Shown here in pieces: positions 1 to 6,478 of a stretch of 8,690 bases of DNA. The position numbers and the translations under genes are program-made. Below the pieces are notes generated by a model. The model was not told where the DNA came from and ran no database searches. It was given only the letters and a program-made list of their open reading frames with translations. The stretch is from contig JBKBKV010000060.1 of the NCBI GenBank assembly GCA_046294495.1, positions 1 to 8,690 of the forward strand, read 5' to 3'. The DNA is from HRBIN23 sp046294495 (GTDB taxonomy: Bacteria; Chloroflexota; Dehalococcoidia; Lucifugimonadales; HRBIN23). The number at the start of each line of letters is the position of its first letter. Position 1 is the stretch's first letter.

Positions 1-1
1 C

Positions 2-1012
2 CCCGGTGACCCACCGCACCTGGCTATTCACTCCCTACCCAGGCCAAGCCTGGGCCCCCACGATGTGCTGGTGAAAGTGGCGGCGTGTGGAGTTTGCTAC
101 CACGACATCCTGGTGATGCGGGGCGTATTGCGGCGAGGTGTAAAGCCGCAGGTGGTGCTGGGGCATGAAATCGCCGGCACCGTGGAAGAGGTGGGCCAAC
201 TAGTCTTCTCCCTTGTGCCTGGCGACAAGGTGGTTTCCCTCCTCACCGAGCCGTGCGGATGGTGCACCCGTTGCACAACGGGACGGGAGCACCGCTGTTT
301 GCGGGGTGTGGGGATTGGACACAGCGGCGATGGAGGGTTTGCAGATTATGTCAAACTCCACGAACTGGCCCTGGTGCCCCTGCCCCCTGAAGCCGACCTG
401 GTGGGAGGGTGTCTTCTGGCGTGCCCCATTGGGGTTGCTCTTCACGCCCTGCGTGATGCCGGGGGATTGCAGGCCGGCGAAACGGCCCTGATTACTGCTG
501 CCGGCGGGGGTGTAGGCACCCATGCCATGCAAGTCGCCCGCGCGATAGGGGCGCATGTGCTGGCCCAGACCACCTCCCCTCACAAGGAGGAGGCCCTGCG
601 GGGTCTGGGAGCAGACCAGGTGCTGGTGGCGCCAGACCTGGCCTTTGGCGACCTGGCGCTGGCCTTCACAGGAGAGGAGGGGTGCCAGGTGGTGCTCAAC
701 CTCATCGGGGCAAGGGCCTTCGCTGAGTGCTGGAAGGCCCTTGCCCAATTCGGGCGTATGTTGCTGGTGGGGGAACTCCACGGAGGGAGCGTCCCTCTTA
801 TCCCGGCAGAGGTTATTTTCAAGGACGCTCATATCATCGGCGTTTCAGGGGTCTCCCGCTCTCAGGTGATGGACACAGTTCGCCTTGTGCAGATGAGGCG
901 TGTGCGCCCAGTGGTGGCGCGCACCTTGCCGATGGGTGTGGAAGGGGCCCTGGAAGCCTACCGCCTCCTTACCCAGGACCACCCCCTGGGGCGTGTGGTG
1001 TTGGTAGCCTAA
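2..1012 (+). CDS. Zinc-dependent medium-chain alcohol dehydrogenase / enoyl reductase-like protein, 5' partial
   Basis: Zinc-type medium-chain dehydrogenase/reductase, a cytosolic NAD(P)-linked oxidoreductase. The frame is open to the left edge. A GTG at 65 could be read as a start, but the codons before it encode a typical family N-terminus (Pro-rich, then Gly-Pro-His-Asp leading into VLVKV), so the true start lies outside the window. Numbering from that GTG, catalytic zinc ligands are C11, H34/E35 (GHE) and C120. The structural zinc set C64, C67, C70, C78 is complete. The Rossmann glycine motif GGGVG is at 147-151. No acidic residue is seen at the end of the second Rossmann strand (AQTTS, 167-171), which hints at NADP(H). 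The overall pattern recalls archaeal acryloyl-CoA reductase-like enzymes from memory; the substrate cannot be fixed from sequence. It ends 7 bases from the convergent secF stop. Confidence 0.9.
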   Translation, partial: PGDPPHLAIHSLPRPSLGPHDVLVKVAACGVCYHDILVMRGVLRRGVKPQVVLGHEIAGTVEEVGQLVFSLVPGDKVVSLLTEPCGWCTRCTTGREHRCLRGVGIGHSGDGGFADYVKLHELALVPLPPEADLVGGCLLACPIGVALHALRDAGGLQAGETALITAAGGGVGTHAMQVARAIGAHVLAQTTSPHKEEALRGLGADQVLVAPDLAFGDLALAFTGEEGCQVVLNLIGARAFAECWKALAQFGRMLLVGELHGGSVPLIPAEVIFKDAHIIGVSGVSRSQVMDTVRLVQMRRVRPVVARTLPMGVEGALEAYRLLTQDHPLGRVVLVA

Positions 1013-1019
1013 TAGAACC

Positions 1020-1991
1020 CTACACTTCGCTGGGCTTGGTCAGGGCCGGCACGGCAACCCGGCGTGCGGTGAAGGGGCCTTTCCACTCGCCACGCTCCCA
1101 CGCCACCAGAATTTGGGCTGCCGTAAAGATGGAGGAGTAGGTCCCCGTTATTATGCCTATGGCCATTGCCAGCAGGAAGGAGCGGATAGTTGGCCCCCCT
1201 AGCAACAACAATGCTAAAATGGCCAGCAAGGTGGTGAGGCTAGTATTCAGGGAGCGCCCCAGGGTCTCGGCGACGCTGAAGTTCACTACCCCCGCCAAGT
1301 CTCTGGCCACCCCCTTAGCCGCGTTCTCCCGGATGCGGTCAAACACCACTATAGTGTCGTGCACACTATACCCTACCACCGTTAGCGCTGCGGTGATGAA
1401 CATGGCGTTCACTTCCACATTCAAGAACTTGCTGAGCAGGGAGAACATGCCCAGTGTTACCAGCACATCGTGAACGAGGGTGATGACCGCCGCCACACCC
1501 ATACGCCATGCCTTCTGCACCCGCCGAAAGGCGAACCATATAAAAAAGAGGATGACCACCGAGGCCGCCAGCACTGCAACCACTGCCTTCTGCACTGTCT
1601 CCCCGGCTACCACAGGCGACACCGAGGTTATCTCCCAACTGGATATCGGTGCCAAACGCTCCGTAAAGGCTGTGCGAAGGGTCTCTTCCTCAGAAGGCAC
1701 CGCTGGCTGGTCGCCCTGGCTGGGTTTGCCCTCCTTCAAGAAGGCTGTGCGCACTAGAAATGAACGCTCCCCAGTGCGCTGAATCAACGCCTCCGGGTGC
1801 CCCAGGCGCGTCAGTTCACTTCGCAGGACGCTCTGCTCCACAGGCCGCTCAAAGGTGAGGGAGAGGGCCGATCCCCCAGTGAACTCTATGCCTACCCGAA
1901 ATGCTGGCGGAATTAGCATAGAGACGATGCCTGCCAGAATTAGCAGGGCCGACAGCCCGAAATACCACCAGCGCTTGCTGACAAAGTCCAC
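1020..1991 (-). CDS. secF: Protein translocase subunit SecF
   Basis: Inner-membrane partner of SecD. The SecDF complex uses the proton gradient to help SecYEG/SecA export proteins. I chose the GTG at 1991, giving 323 residues, because AGGAGG lies 7 bases upstream; a TTG at 2018 would add 9 residues without such a site. Six membrane segments are visible at about 9-27, 133-154, 163-183, 190-213, 247-265 and 270-297. A periplasmic domain lies between the first two. Conserved family motifs are present: GIEFTGG at 34-40 and the VGYSVHDTIVVFDRIRE element at 206-222. Length is normal for SecF. The start codon is one base after the secD stop (TAG-C-GTG), so the two subunits are almost certainly co-translated. 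It is the last gene of the minus-strand cluster. Confidence 0.96.
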   Translation of the reverse strand: MDFVSKRWWYFGLSALLILAGIVSMLIPPAFRVGIEFTGGSALSLTFERPVEQSVLRSELTRLGHPEALIQRTGERSFLVRTAFLKEGKPSQGDQPAVPSEEETLRTAFTERLAPISSWEITSVSPVVAGETVQKAVVAVLAASVVILFFIWFAFRRVQKAWRMGVAAVITLVHDVLVTLGMFSLLSKFLNVEVNAMFITAALTVVGYSVHDTIVVFDRIRENAAKGVARDLAGVVNFSVAETLGRSLNTSLTTLLAILALLLLGGPTIRSFLLAMAIGIITGTYSSIFTAAQILVAWERGEWKGPFTARRVAVPALTKPSEV

Positions 1992-1992
1992 G

Positions 1993-3342
1993 CTAGGCCC
2001 TCCTGCCCACAGGCCCAACAGCCTGGGTGCTTACCGTCTGCGCCACGGGCATAAACAGGTTCCTAGCCCTCCCCAGAGGGGTTAGGGCCGCCAGGCGCAG
2101 GAGCGTTCGGCTGGTAAAAACAGCGCTGAACATGCTCACCGCCACCCCGATGAACAGGGTTACTGCAAACCCCACCACCAGGCTTGCCGCCAGTCGGCTC
2201 CCAAACCAGTAGAGGATGGCACAGGTAATAAAAGTAGAGATGTTGCTGTCCCGAATGCTGGGCCACGCCCGGTTGAACCCCGCCTCTATGGCTGCCAGCA
2301 GAGTGCGCCCGGCCCGCAACTCCTCCTTCATGCGCTCAAACACCAGCACATTGGCATCCACCGCCATACCAACCGACAGGATGAACCCCGCTATGCCGGC
2401 CATAGTCATAGTTACCGGCACCAGTTTGAAGATGGCCAGCGCCACCACCCCGTAAATGGCCAACGCCACTACTGCTACTATCCCCGGCACGCGATAGTAA
2501 AGGAGCATAAAGAGGGCAACCAGGATTGTCCCAATGTAACCGGCTACCAGGCTCTTCTCTAGGGCATCCCGCCCTAGGGTGGCGTCCACCGTCTGCTCCT
2601 GGACGATCTTCACAGGGACCGGCAAGCGGCCAGACTCCAACTGGATGGCTATGGTGCGCGCCCTCTGGGGGGTGAAATCCCTCCCCTCAATATAGGCCCT
2701 CCCGCCGACGATGACGCTCCGGGCGACGGGCGACACCAGTTCCTGGTTGTCCAGGAAGATAGCGATCTGGTCGTTGGTGCCCACGATTTTGCGTGTAAGG
2801 TCTTCAAAGATGCCGGCTCCCCGGCTGTTGAACTCAATGTTCACCACCCACAGGCCGGGGACATTGGGGTGGGGGCCGGCGTAGGCGCGAGTAAGGTCAT
2901 CCCCTGTAAGCCCCACCTCCCTGTCCTCAGAGGACCCGTCGGGGTTGAAGTGGCGCCACTTGAACTCCAGTTTGGCTGTCTCCCCGATGAGGCGCTTGGC
3001 CTCCTCCACCTCCTTGATGCCAGGCAGCTGCACCAGCACCCGGTTAGAACCCATCTGCTGAACTACAGGCTCTGTAACCCCGAAGGCGTTCACGCGGCGC
3101 TCAATGGTCTGGACGACTCCCTCCATCTGGTCGGGCGTTGGTGCTGGCACACCGGCCTCGTAGACCAACTGGACACCCCCCTGCAAGTCAAGACCCAGGC
3201 GCAGGCCCAGGGGGCCTTCTCCGCCCCGCTCAAAGCGCACTCCCCCAAGGCGCACATCCCATTGGCGGATGGCTATCACCACCGCAGACAGGATAAGCGC
3301 TACGAGCACAACGGCGAGGCGGCGCAGGTCTTGCCGGCTCAC
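1993..3342 (-). CDS. secD: Protein translocase subunit SecD
   Basis: Large subunit of the SecDF export-assisting motor. The GTG start at 3342 overlaps the cca stop by four bases (GTGA) and is served by a strong purine-rich site just upstream. The protein is 449 residues, clearly shorter than the roughly 615 of E. coli SecD but usual for many other phyla; the difference lies in the periplasmic part. One N-terminal membrane segment (about 9-25) is followed by the LGLDLQGG motif (49-56) and a periplasmic region to about 255. Five more membrane segments follow (about 266-283, 287-305, 312-333, 365-383, 386-411). The hallmark VDANVLVFERMKEE is at 328-341 and includes the Asp expected in proton conduction. 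The last codons (Gly-Arg-Arg-Ala) carry the secF ribosome-binding site. Confidence 0.97.
   Translation of the reverse strand: MSRQDLRRLAVVLVALILSAVVIAIRQWDVRLGGVRFERGGEGPLGLRLGLDLQGGVQLVYEAGVPAPTPDQMEGVVQTIERRVNAFGVTEPVVQQMGSNRVLVQLPGIKEVEEAKRLIGETAKLEFKWRHFNPDGSSEDREVGLTGDDLTRAYAGPHPNVPGLWVVNIEFNSRGAGIFEDLTRKIVGTNDQIAIFLDNQELVSPVARSVIVGGRAYIEGRDFTPQRARTIAIQLESGRLPVPVKIVQEQTVDATLGRDALEKSLVAGYIGTILVALFMLLYYRVPGIVAVVALAIYGVVALAIFKLVPVTMTMAGIAGFILSVGMAVDANVLVFERMKEELRAGRTLLAAIEAGFNRAWPSIRDSNISTFITCAILYWFGSRLAASLVVGFAVTLFIGVAVSMFSAVFTSRTLLRLAALTPLGRARNLFMPVAQTVSTQAVGPVGRRA
1999..2004 (-). promoter_or_regulatory. Ribosome-binding site of secF, inside the secD 3' end
   Basis: AGGAGG on the minus strand, 7 bases before GTG at 1991. 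It decides the secF start and is formed by the Arg-Arg codons near the end of secD. Confidence 0.8.
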
Positions 3343-4856
3343 GCTTCCTCCTCTTCTAGTTCAGCAGTCTCTTCGCGTTGGGCACGGACACCCTTTTCCA
3401 GCAGACGGGCCACCAACTCCAAGGCCTCCTGGCGAGTGCTAATGGCGCCCGTTGCCTGGGCCTCCCGCACCGCCTCCAAGAGGGGGCGCAAGTGCGGCCC
3501 GGGCGGCAGTTGGAACACTGCCATGATATCGTAGCCGTCTACCAGTTTGGGTAGAGCCTGGGGAAGGAGAGGACGCGTTCCTTCCCTCAGCGCATAGGCG
3601 ATAACGCGGCAATACTCCTGCCAGCCCTCCCAGATAAGGTTCGCACCTCGTGCCGACAGAAAGTCGGCCATCGCCAGGTAGAGAACACCTATCCCCTCTT
3701 GACCCGTGTCTCGGAAGTAGCGATAGAGGGCGTGAGGTGTAGGGAGTTGCCCCTTGGGGGCCAGGTGGCTGGGCCGCAAGTGATGCTGGACAGCGGTGCG
3801 CACCAGGGCTATGCTCCGCCCGCTAAAGCGTAGTCGGCGCAGAACAGCCTCGGCCTGCTCCGCCCCGACGGTGTGGTGCCCGATGAAACGGATGCGCCCC
3901 GAGGGCTCCACCGTGCGGCAGGAAGGCTTGGCAATGTCGTGGAGCAGACAGGCTACCTTCAGAAGGGTTGCCCGTGTATGGCCATCGCCTACCTCTTCGG
4001 CGAAGTAGGCGTCCAGCCCTCCCTCCCAAGGAACAGGCGCCAGGAGGGGGTCTTGGGCACGGGCCTCGGCAGAAAGCAGCCGCTCCAGTTGCCCAGGGGT
4101 TTCCAGGTTATGGCGGAAGACATCGTAGGCGTGTTCGGGGGGCTGAGTAACCCCTTTGCCCTCGGCCAGTTCGGGGATTACACGGCATAGAAGCCCCAGG
4201 TCGTCGGCCAAAAGAAGGTGCGAGGTGGAACCGGGCAGGGCCATAATCTTTAGCACCTCATCCCGGATGCGCTCCGGGGCGGTGCGCTGGATAAGATGCG
4301 CCTCGCGGCGCACCGTGGCAGCCGTGGAGGCATCTATCTCAAAGGCCAGTTGGGCCGCCAGGCGCACCGCCCGCAGGAGGCGGAGTGGGTCGTCCTGAAA
4401 GGCCATGGGGGAGACCTGGCGCAGGCGACGAGTTCTCAGGTCTTCCTGTCCTCCAAAGGGGTCGAGAACGGGCCAGCGGGAGGGTTCTCCCCGAGCGACG
4501 TGCAAGGGCACAGCCATAGCGTCCACTGTAAAGTCCCGGCGCGCCAGGTCTTCCTCAATGGAGTTCCCTTGTAAGCGGGCCAGGTCTATCTCCCAGCGAG
4601 CGCCCTCGCCGTGCCACACCAAGCGGGCGACACCGTTGGCCTCATCCAGCAGAATGTAGATAGCCCCAAGGTCCCCAGCGAGCGCACGGGCCAAGGCCAC
4701 GGCGTCCCCACCAATTGCCAGGTCAATATCGTGGGTAGGCCGCCCCAGCAAGGCATCCCGCACGGCCCCACCTACCAGATAGACCTCCAGTGTGGGACGG
4801 GAACTAAACCACTCTTTGAGCAATTCCAAAAGAGGCATGGAAGGGGTGTTTCCCAT
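3339..4856 (-). CDS. cca: HD-domain tRNA nucleotidyltransferase (CCA-adding / poly(A) polymerase family)
   Basis: Class II nucleotidyltransferase that adds or repairs the 3' CCA of tRNA in the cytosol; 505 residues. The catalytic head shows LVGGAVRD (27-34), metal-binding HDIDLA (42-47, D43 and D45), RRDFTVDAMA (106-115), the PLRLLRAVRLA helix (157-167) and PERIRDE (194-200). An HD phosphohydrolase-like domain follows, with H242, H249, LLHDIAK (H306, D307), HH 327-328 and HH 358-359. The C-terminus has the family's D-x-M...PPGP-type tail segment (442-455) and a Glu-rich end. No second such enzyme is visible, so full CCA addition is the simplest reading, but CC-adding, A-adding or poly(A) polymerase activity cannot be excluded. 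ATG lies 3 bases after the def stop with no Shine-Dalgarno; a second ATG at 4838 is possible. Confidence 0.93.
   Translation of the reverse strand: MGNTPSMPLLELLKEWFSSRPTLEVYLVGGAVRDALLGRPTHDIDLAIGGDAVALARALAGDLGAIYILLDEANGVARLVWHGEGARWEIDLARLQGNSIEEDLARRDFTVDAMAVPLHVARGEPSRWPVLDPFGGQEDLRTRRLRQVSPMAFQDDPLRLLRAVRLAAQLAFEIDASTAATVRREAHLIQRTAPERIRDEVLKIMALPGSTSHLLLADDLGLLCRVIPELAEGKGVTQPPEHAYDVFRHNLETPGQLERLLSAEARAQDPLLAPVPWEGGLDAYFAEEVGDGHTRATLLKVACLLHDIAKPSCRTVEPSGRIRFIGHHTVGAEQAEAVLRRLRFSGRSIALVRTAVQHHLRPSHLAPKGQLPTPHALYRYFRDTGQEGIGVLYLAMADFLSARGANLIWEGWQEYCRVIAYALREGTRPLLPQALPKLVDGYDIMAVFQLPPGPHLRPLLEAVREAQATGAISTRQEALELVARLLEKGVRAQREETAELEEEEA
3346..3353 (-). promoter_or_regulatory. Ribosome-binding site of secD, inside the cca 3' end
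   Basis: GAGGAGGA on the minus strand, about 3 to 6 bases before GTG at 3342 depending on pairing register. The same bases encode the glutamate run at the end of the cca product. Confidence 0.75.
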
Positions 4857-4859
4857 AGG

Positions 4860-5381
4860 TCAGGCGCGGGGGCGAGCGGGCTGGGGCTGTGGTGCTTCCG
4901 CCTCCGCCTCGGGGATGCGCCAGATAGCGTCCTTACGCACCAGCCGGTCCAGGTATAGAATGCCGTTCAGGTGGTCTATCTCGTGCTCCAACGCCTGGGC
5001 CAGAAGGTTATCCTGGGCTACGATGCGCACGGGTTTCCCTTTCTCGTTCAGCGCCTTAACTACCACCCGCACCGAGCGGTTCACCAGTCCCCGGTAGCCT
5101 GGAACGCTCAGACACCCCTCCTCCAGTTCCCGCACCCCCTCCCGGGACACAACGCGCGGGTTGATGAGGACGCGCACAAAGCCTTCATCGGGAATTTCAA
5201 TGACGGCCACCTGGCGGAGCACCCCTACCTGGTTCCCAGCCAGGCCCACGCCGTGGGCGGCGCGCATGGTGTCTATCATATCGGCGATGAGACGGTGTAG
5301 GGCCTCATCCACCTTCTGCACGGGGCTTGCCTTCTGGCGCAGGACGGGGTCAGGGAGCCTTCGGATAGGCAAAACGGCCAA
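4860..5381 (-). CDS. def: Peptide deformylase
   Basis: Metalloenzyme that removes the formyl group from the N-terminal methionine of new proteins as they leave the ribosome; 173 residues, normal length. All three family motifs are present: G44-VGLAGNQ (44-51, with Gly where Ala is commonest in GLAA), EGCLS (88-92, metal ligand C90, preceded by another Glu) and HEIDH (133-137, metal ligands H133 and H137, catalytic E134). The C-terminus (about 158-173) is Ala/Pro/Glu-rich and probably disordered. The start is TTG at 5381, chosen because GAGGTGA lies 7 bases upstream and the resulting N-terminus (AVLPIRRLPDPVLR) aligns with the family. It is the first gene of the tight def-cca-secD-secF block. 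No methionyl-tRNA formyltransferase gene is next to it in this window. Confidence 0.96.
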   Translation of the reverse strand: MAVLPIRRLPDPVLRQKASPVQKVDEALHRLIADMIDTMRAAHGVGLAGNQVGVLRQVAVIEIPDEGFVRVLINPRVVSREGVRELEEGCLSVPGYRGLVNRSVRVVVKALNEKGKPVRIVAQDNLLAQALEHEIDHLNGILYLDRLVRKDAIWRIPEAEAEAPQPQPARPRA

Positions 5382-5388
5382 CCTTACC

Positions 5389-5395
5389 TCACCTC
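5389..5395 (-). promoter_or_regulatory. Ribosome-binding site of def
   Basis: GAGGTGA, a seven-base match to the anti-Shine-Dalgarno complement, 7 bases before the TTG at 5381. It supports this TTG as the real start. Confidence 0.75.
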
Positions 5396-5411
5396 GCGCT
5401 TGCTGAGAGCC

Positions 5412-5440
5412 AGTTTACCCCAAGTCTTTTCTGGCGTAAA
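5412..5440 (-). promoter_or_regulatory. Candidate promoter for the def-cca-secD-secF block
   Basis: On the minus strand, TTTACG (5440-5435) and TAAACT (5417-5412) are separated by 17 bases. Each matches four of six positions of the sigma-70 -35 and -10 consensus. It lies in the only roomy gap of the cluster (5382-5463). The match is weak and could be chance. Confidence 0.25.
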
Positions 5441-5463
5441 GCGTCATAGGCTGGGGGATAAGA

Positions 5464-6465
5464 TTACTCTGCTGGGAACCGCCCTTCTACACTTAGAGAG
5501 AAGGCCAGGCGAATAGCCTCCCACATGGAGGTGGCCATCGCCTTACCCTGCCAGGCGATGTCGTAAGCAGTGCCATGGTCCACGGAGGTGCGGACAAAGG
5601 GCAGGCCCAGGTTCACGCTGACGCTCCGCTCAAAGCCGTAGACCTTGATGGGGATGTGCCCCTGGTCGTGATACATGGCCAGCACAGCGTCAAACCGCCC
5701 CTGGATAGCCTGGTAGAACACCATATCGGCTGGCACAGGGCCTATGCAGGGGATGCCCTCTTTCTGCGCCTGGGCTATGGCGGGGGCGATGTGCTCCGCT
5801 TCTTCGGTGCCTAGCAGGCCCCCGTCGCTGGCATGGGGGTTCAGCGCCGCCACTGCGATACGCGGGGAAGCGATGCCCCAGCGGGAGAGGTGTTCATGGG
5901 TGGAACGGAGTGCGTCAAGCACCCTTTCGCGAGTAACAGCGTCGCACGCCTGGCGTAGGGAGCGGTGGGTAGTTAGGTGCACAACGCGTAAGCCCCCTGC
6001 TATCAGCATGGTCCAGACCCTGGCGATGCCCGCCAGGTGCGCCAGCAGTTCTGTGTGCCCCACCTCTTTATACCCTGCCAGAGCGGCTGCCTCCTTGTTG
6101 ATGGGGGCAGTGGCCATCCCGGCGGCCTTCCCCTCCAGACATAAACGGCCGGCGGTGAGCACCCACCCCACGCTGGCCGCCCCCGCTTTGGCCGAGACCT
6201 GCCCGGGGGTCAGGTCCACCGGGCGAAAGTCCTCTGTGTCCAGCACTGGGATGGCGCCCTCCTGCCAGATGGCGGTCTCCATGCTAGCGATGGGGAGGGG
6301 GCGTAGAGGGGCGCCTACCAGGCGCAGGGCCTGCTCCAACACAGGTGCTGAACCCACCACCACGAGCCTCCCCAGCGGACAAGGGGGGGCCTGCAAGGCC
6401 TTGGCCACCACCTCTGGCCCGATGCCGTTGGGGTCGCCCAGGGTGATGAGGAGAGGGGTAGCCAC
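5464..6465 (-). CDS. pdxA: 4-hydroxythreonine-4-phosphate dehydrogenase family protein (PdxA or PdxA2)
   Basis: Cytosolic metal- and NAD-dependent oxidative decarboxylase. Classical PdxA acts on 4-phosphohydroxy-L-threonine in pyridoxal-phosphate synthesis; the PdxA2 branch acts on 4-phospho-D-threonate or erythronate. The protein has 333 residues, normal length. Seen: the N-terminal TLGDPNGIGPE motif (8-18), TAPINKEA (119-126), GHTELLAHL (136-144), and metal ligands H167, H211 (NPHASDGG) and H266 (YHDQGH), at nearly the same positions as in the E. coli enzyme. SVDHGTA is at 294-300. HDQGHIP, with its extra His, is a form I associate with PdxA2-like proteins, so the exact substrate is uncertain; no partner kinase (DUF1537 type) is next door. 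GTG start with AAGGAG 7 bases upstream. It sits 13 bases after the methyltransferase. Confidence 0.93.
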   Translation of the reverse strand: MATPLLITLGDPNGIGPEVVAKALQAPPCPLGRLVVVGSAPVLEQALRLVGAPLRPLPIASMETAIWQEGAIPVLDTEDFRPVDLTPGQVSAKAGAASVGWVLTAGRLCLEGKAAGMATAPINKEAAALAGYKEVGHTELLAHLAGIARVWTMLIAGGLRVVHLTTHRSLRQACDAVTRERVLDALRSTHEHLSRWGIASPRIAVAALNPHASDGGLLGTEEAEHIAPAIAQAQKEGIPCIGPVPADMVFYQAIQGRFDAVLAMYHDQGHIPIKVYGFERSVSVNLGLPFVRTSVDHGTAYDIAWQGKAMATSMWEAIRLAFSLSVEGRFPAE

Positions 6466-6472
6466 GCGTGCA

Positions 6473-6478
6473 CTCCTT
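6473..6478 (-). promoter_or_regulatory. Ribosome-binding site of pdxA
   Basis: AAGGAG, 7 bases before GTG at 6465. It begins directly after the TAA stop of the methyltransferase, which suggests translational coupling. Confidence 0.8.

Noticed and set aside
200..832. A 210-codon minus-strand open frame opposite the dehydrogenase gene
   Set aside because: It lies wholly antisense to a gene with full zinc and Rossmann motifs, its translation shows no family motif, and long antisense frames are expected in high-GC DNA.
978..999. Small inverted repeat (ACCAC / GTGGT) near the end of the dehydrogenase gene, considered as a terminator
   Set aside because: It has only five base pairs, lies inside the coding region before the stop and is not followed by a T-run.
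1992..2018. TTG at 2018 as the secF start
   Set aside because: It would overlap secD by 26 bases without a good ribosome-binding site, while GTG at 1991 has AGGAGG at 7 bases and begins directly before the family N-terminus.
2869..3534. A 221-codon plus-strand open frame across the secD-cca junction
   Set aside because: It covers two confidently identified minus-strand genes and has no recognisable motif or ribosome-binding site.
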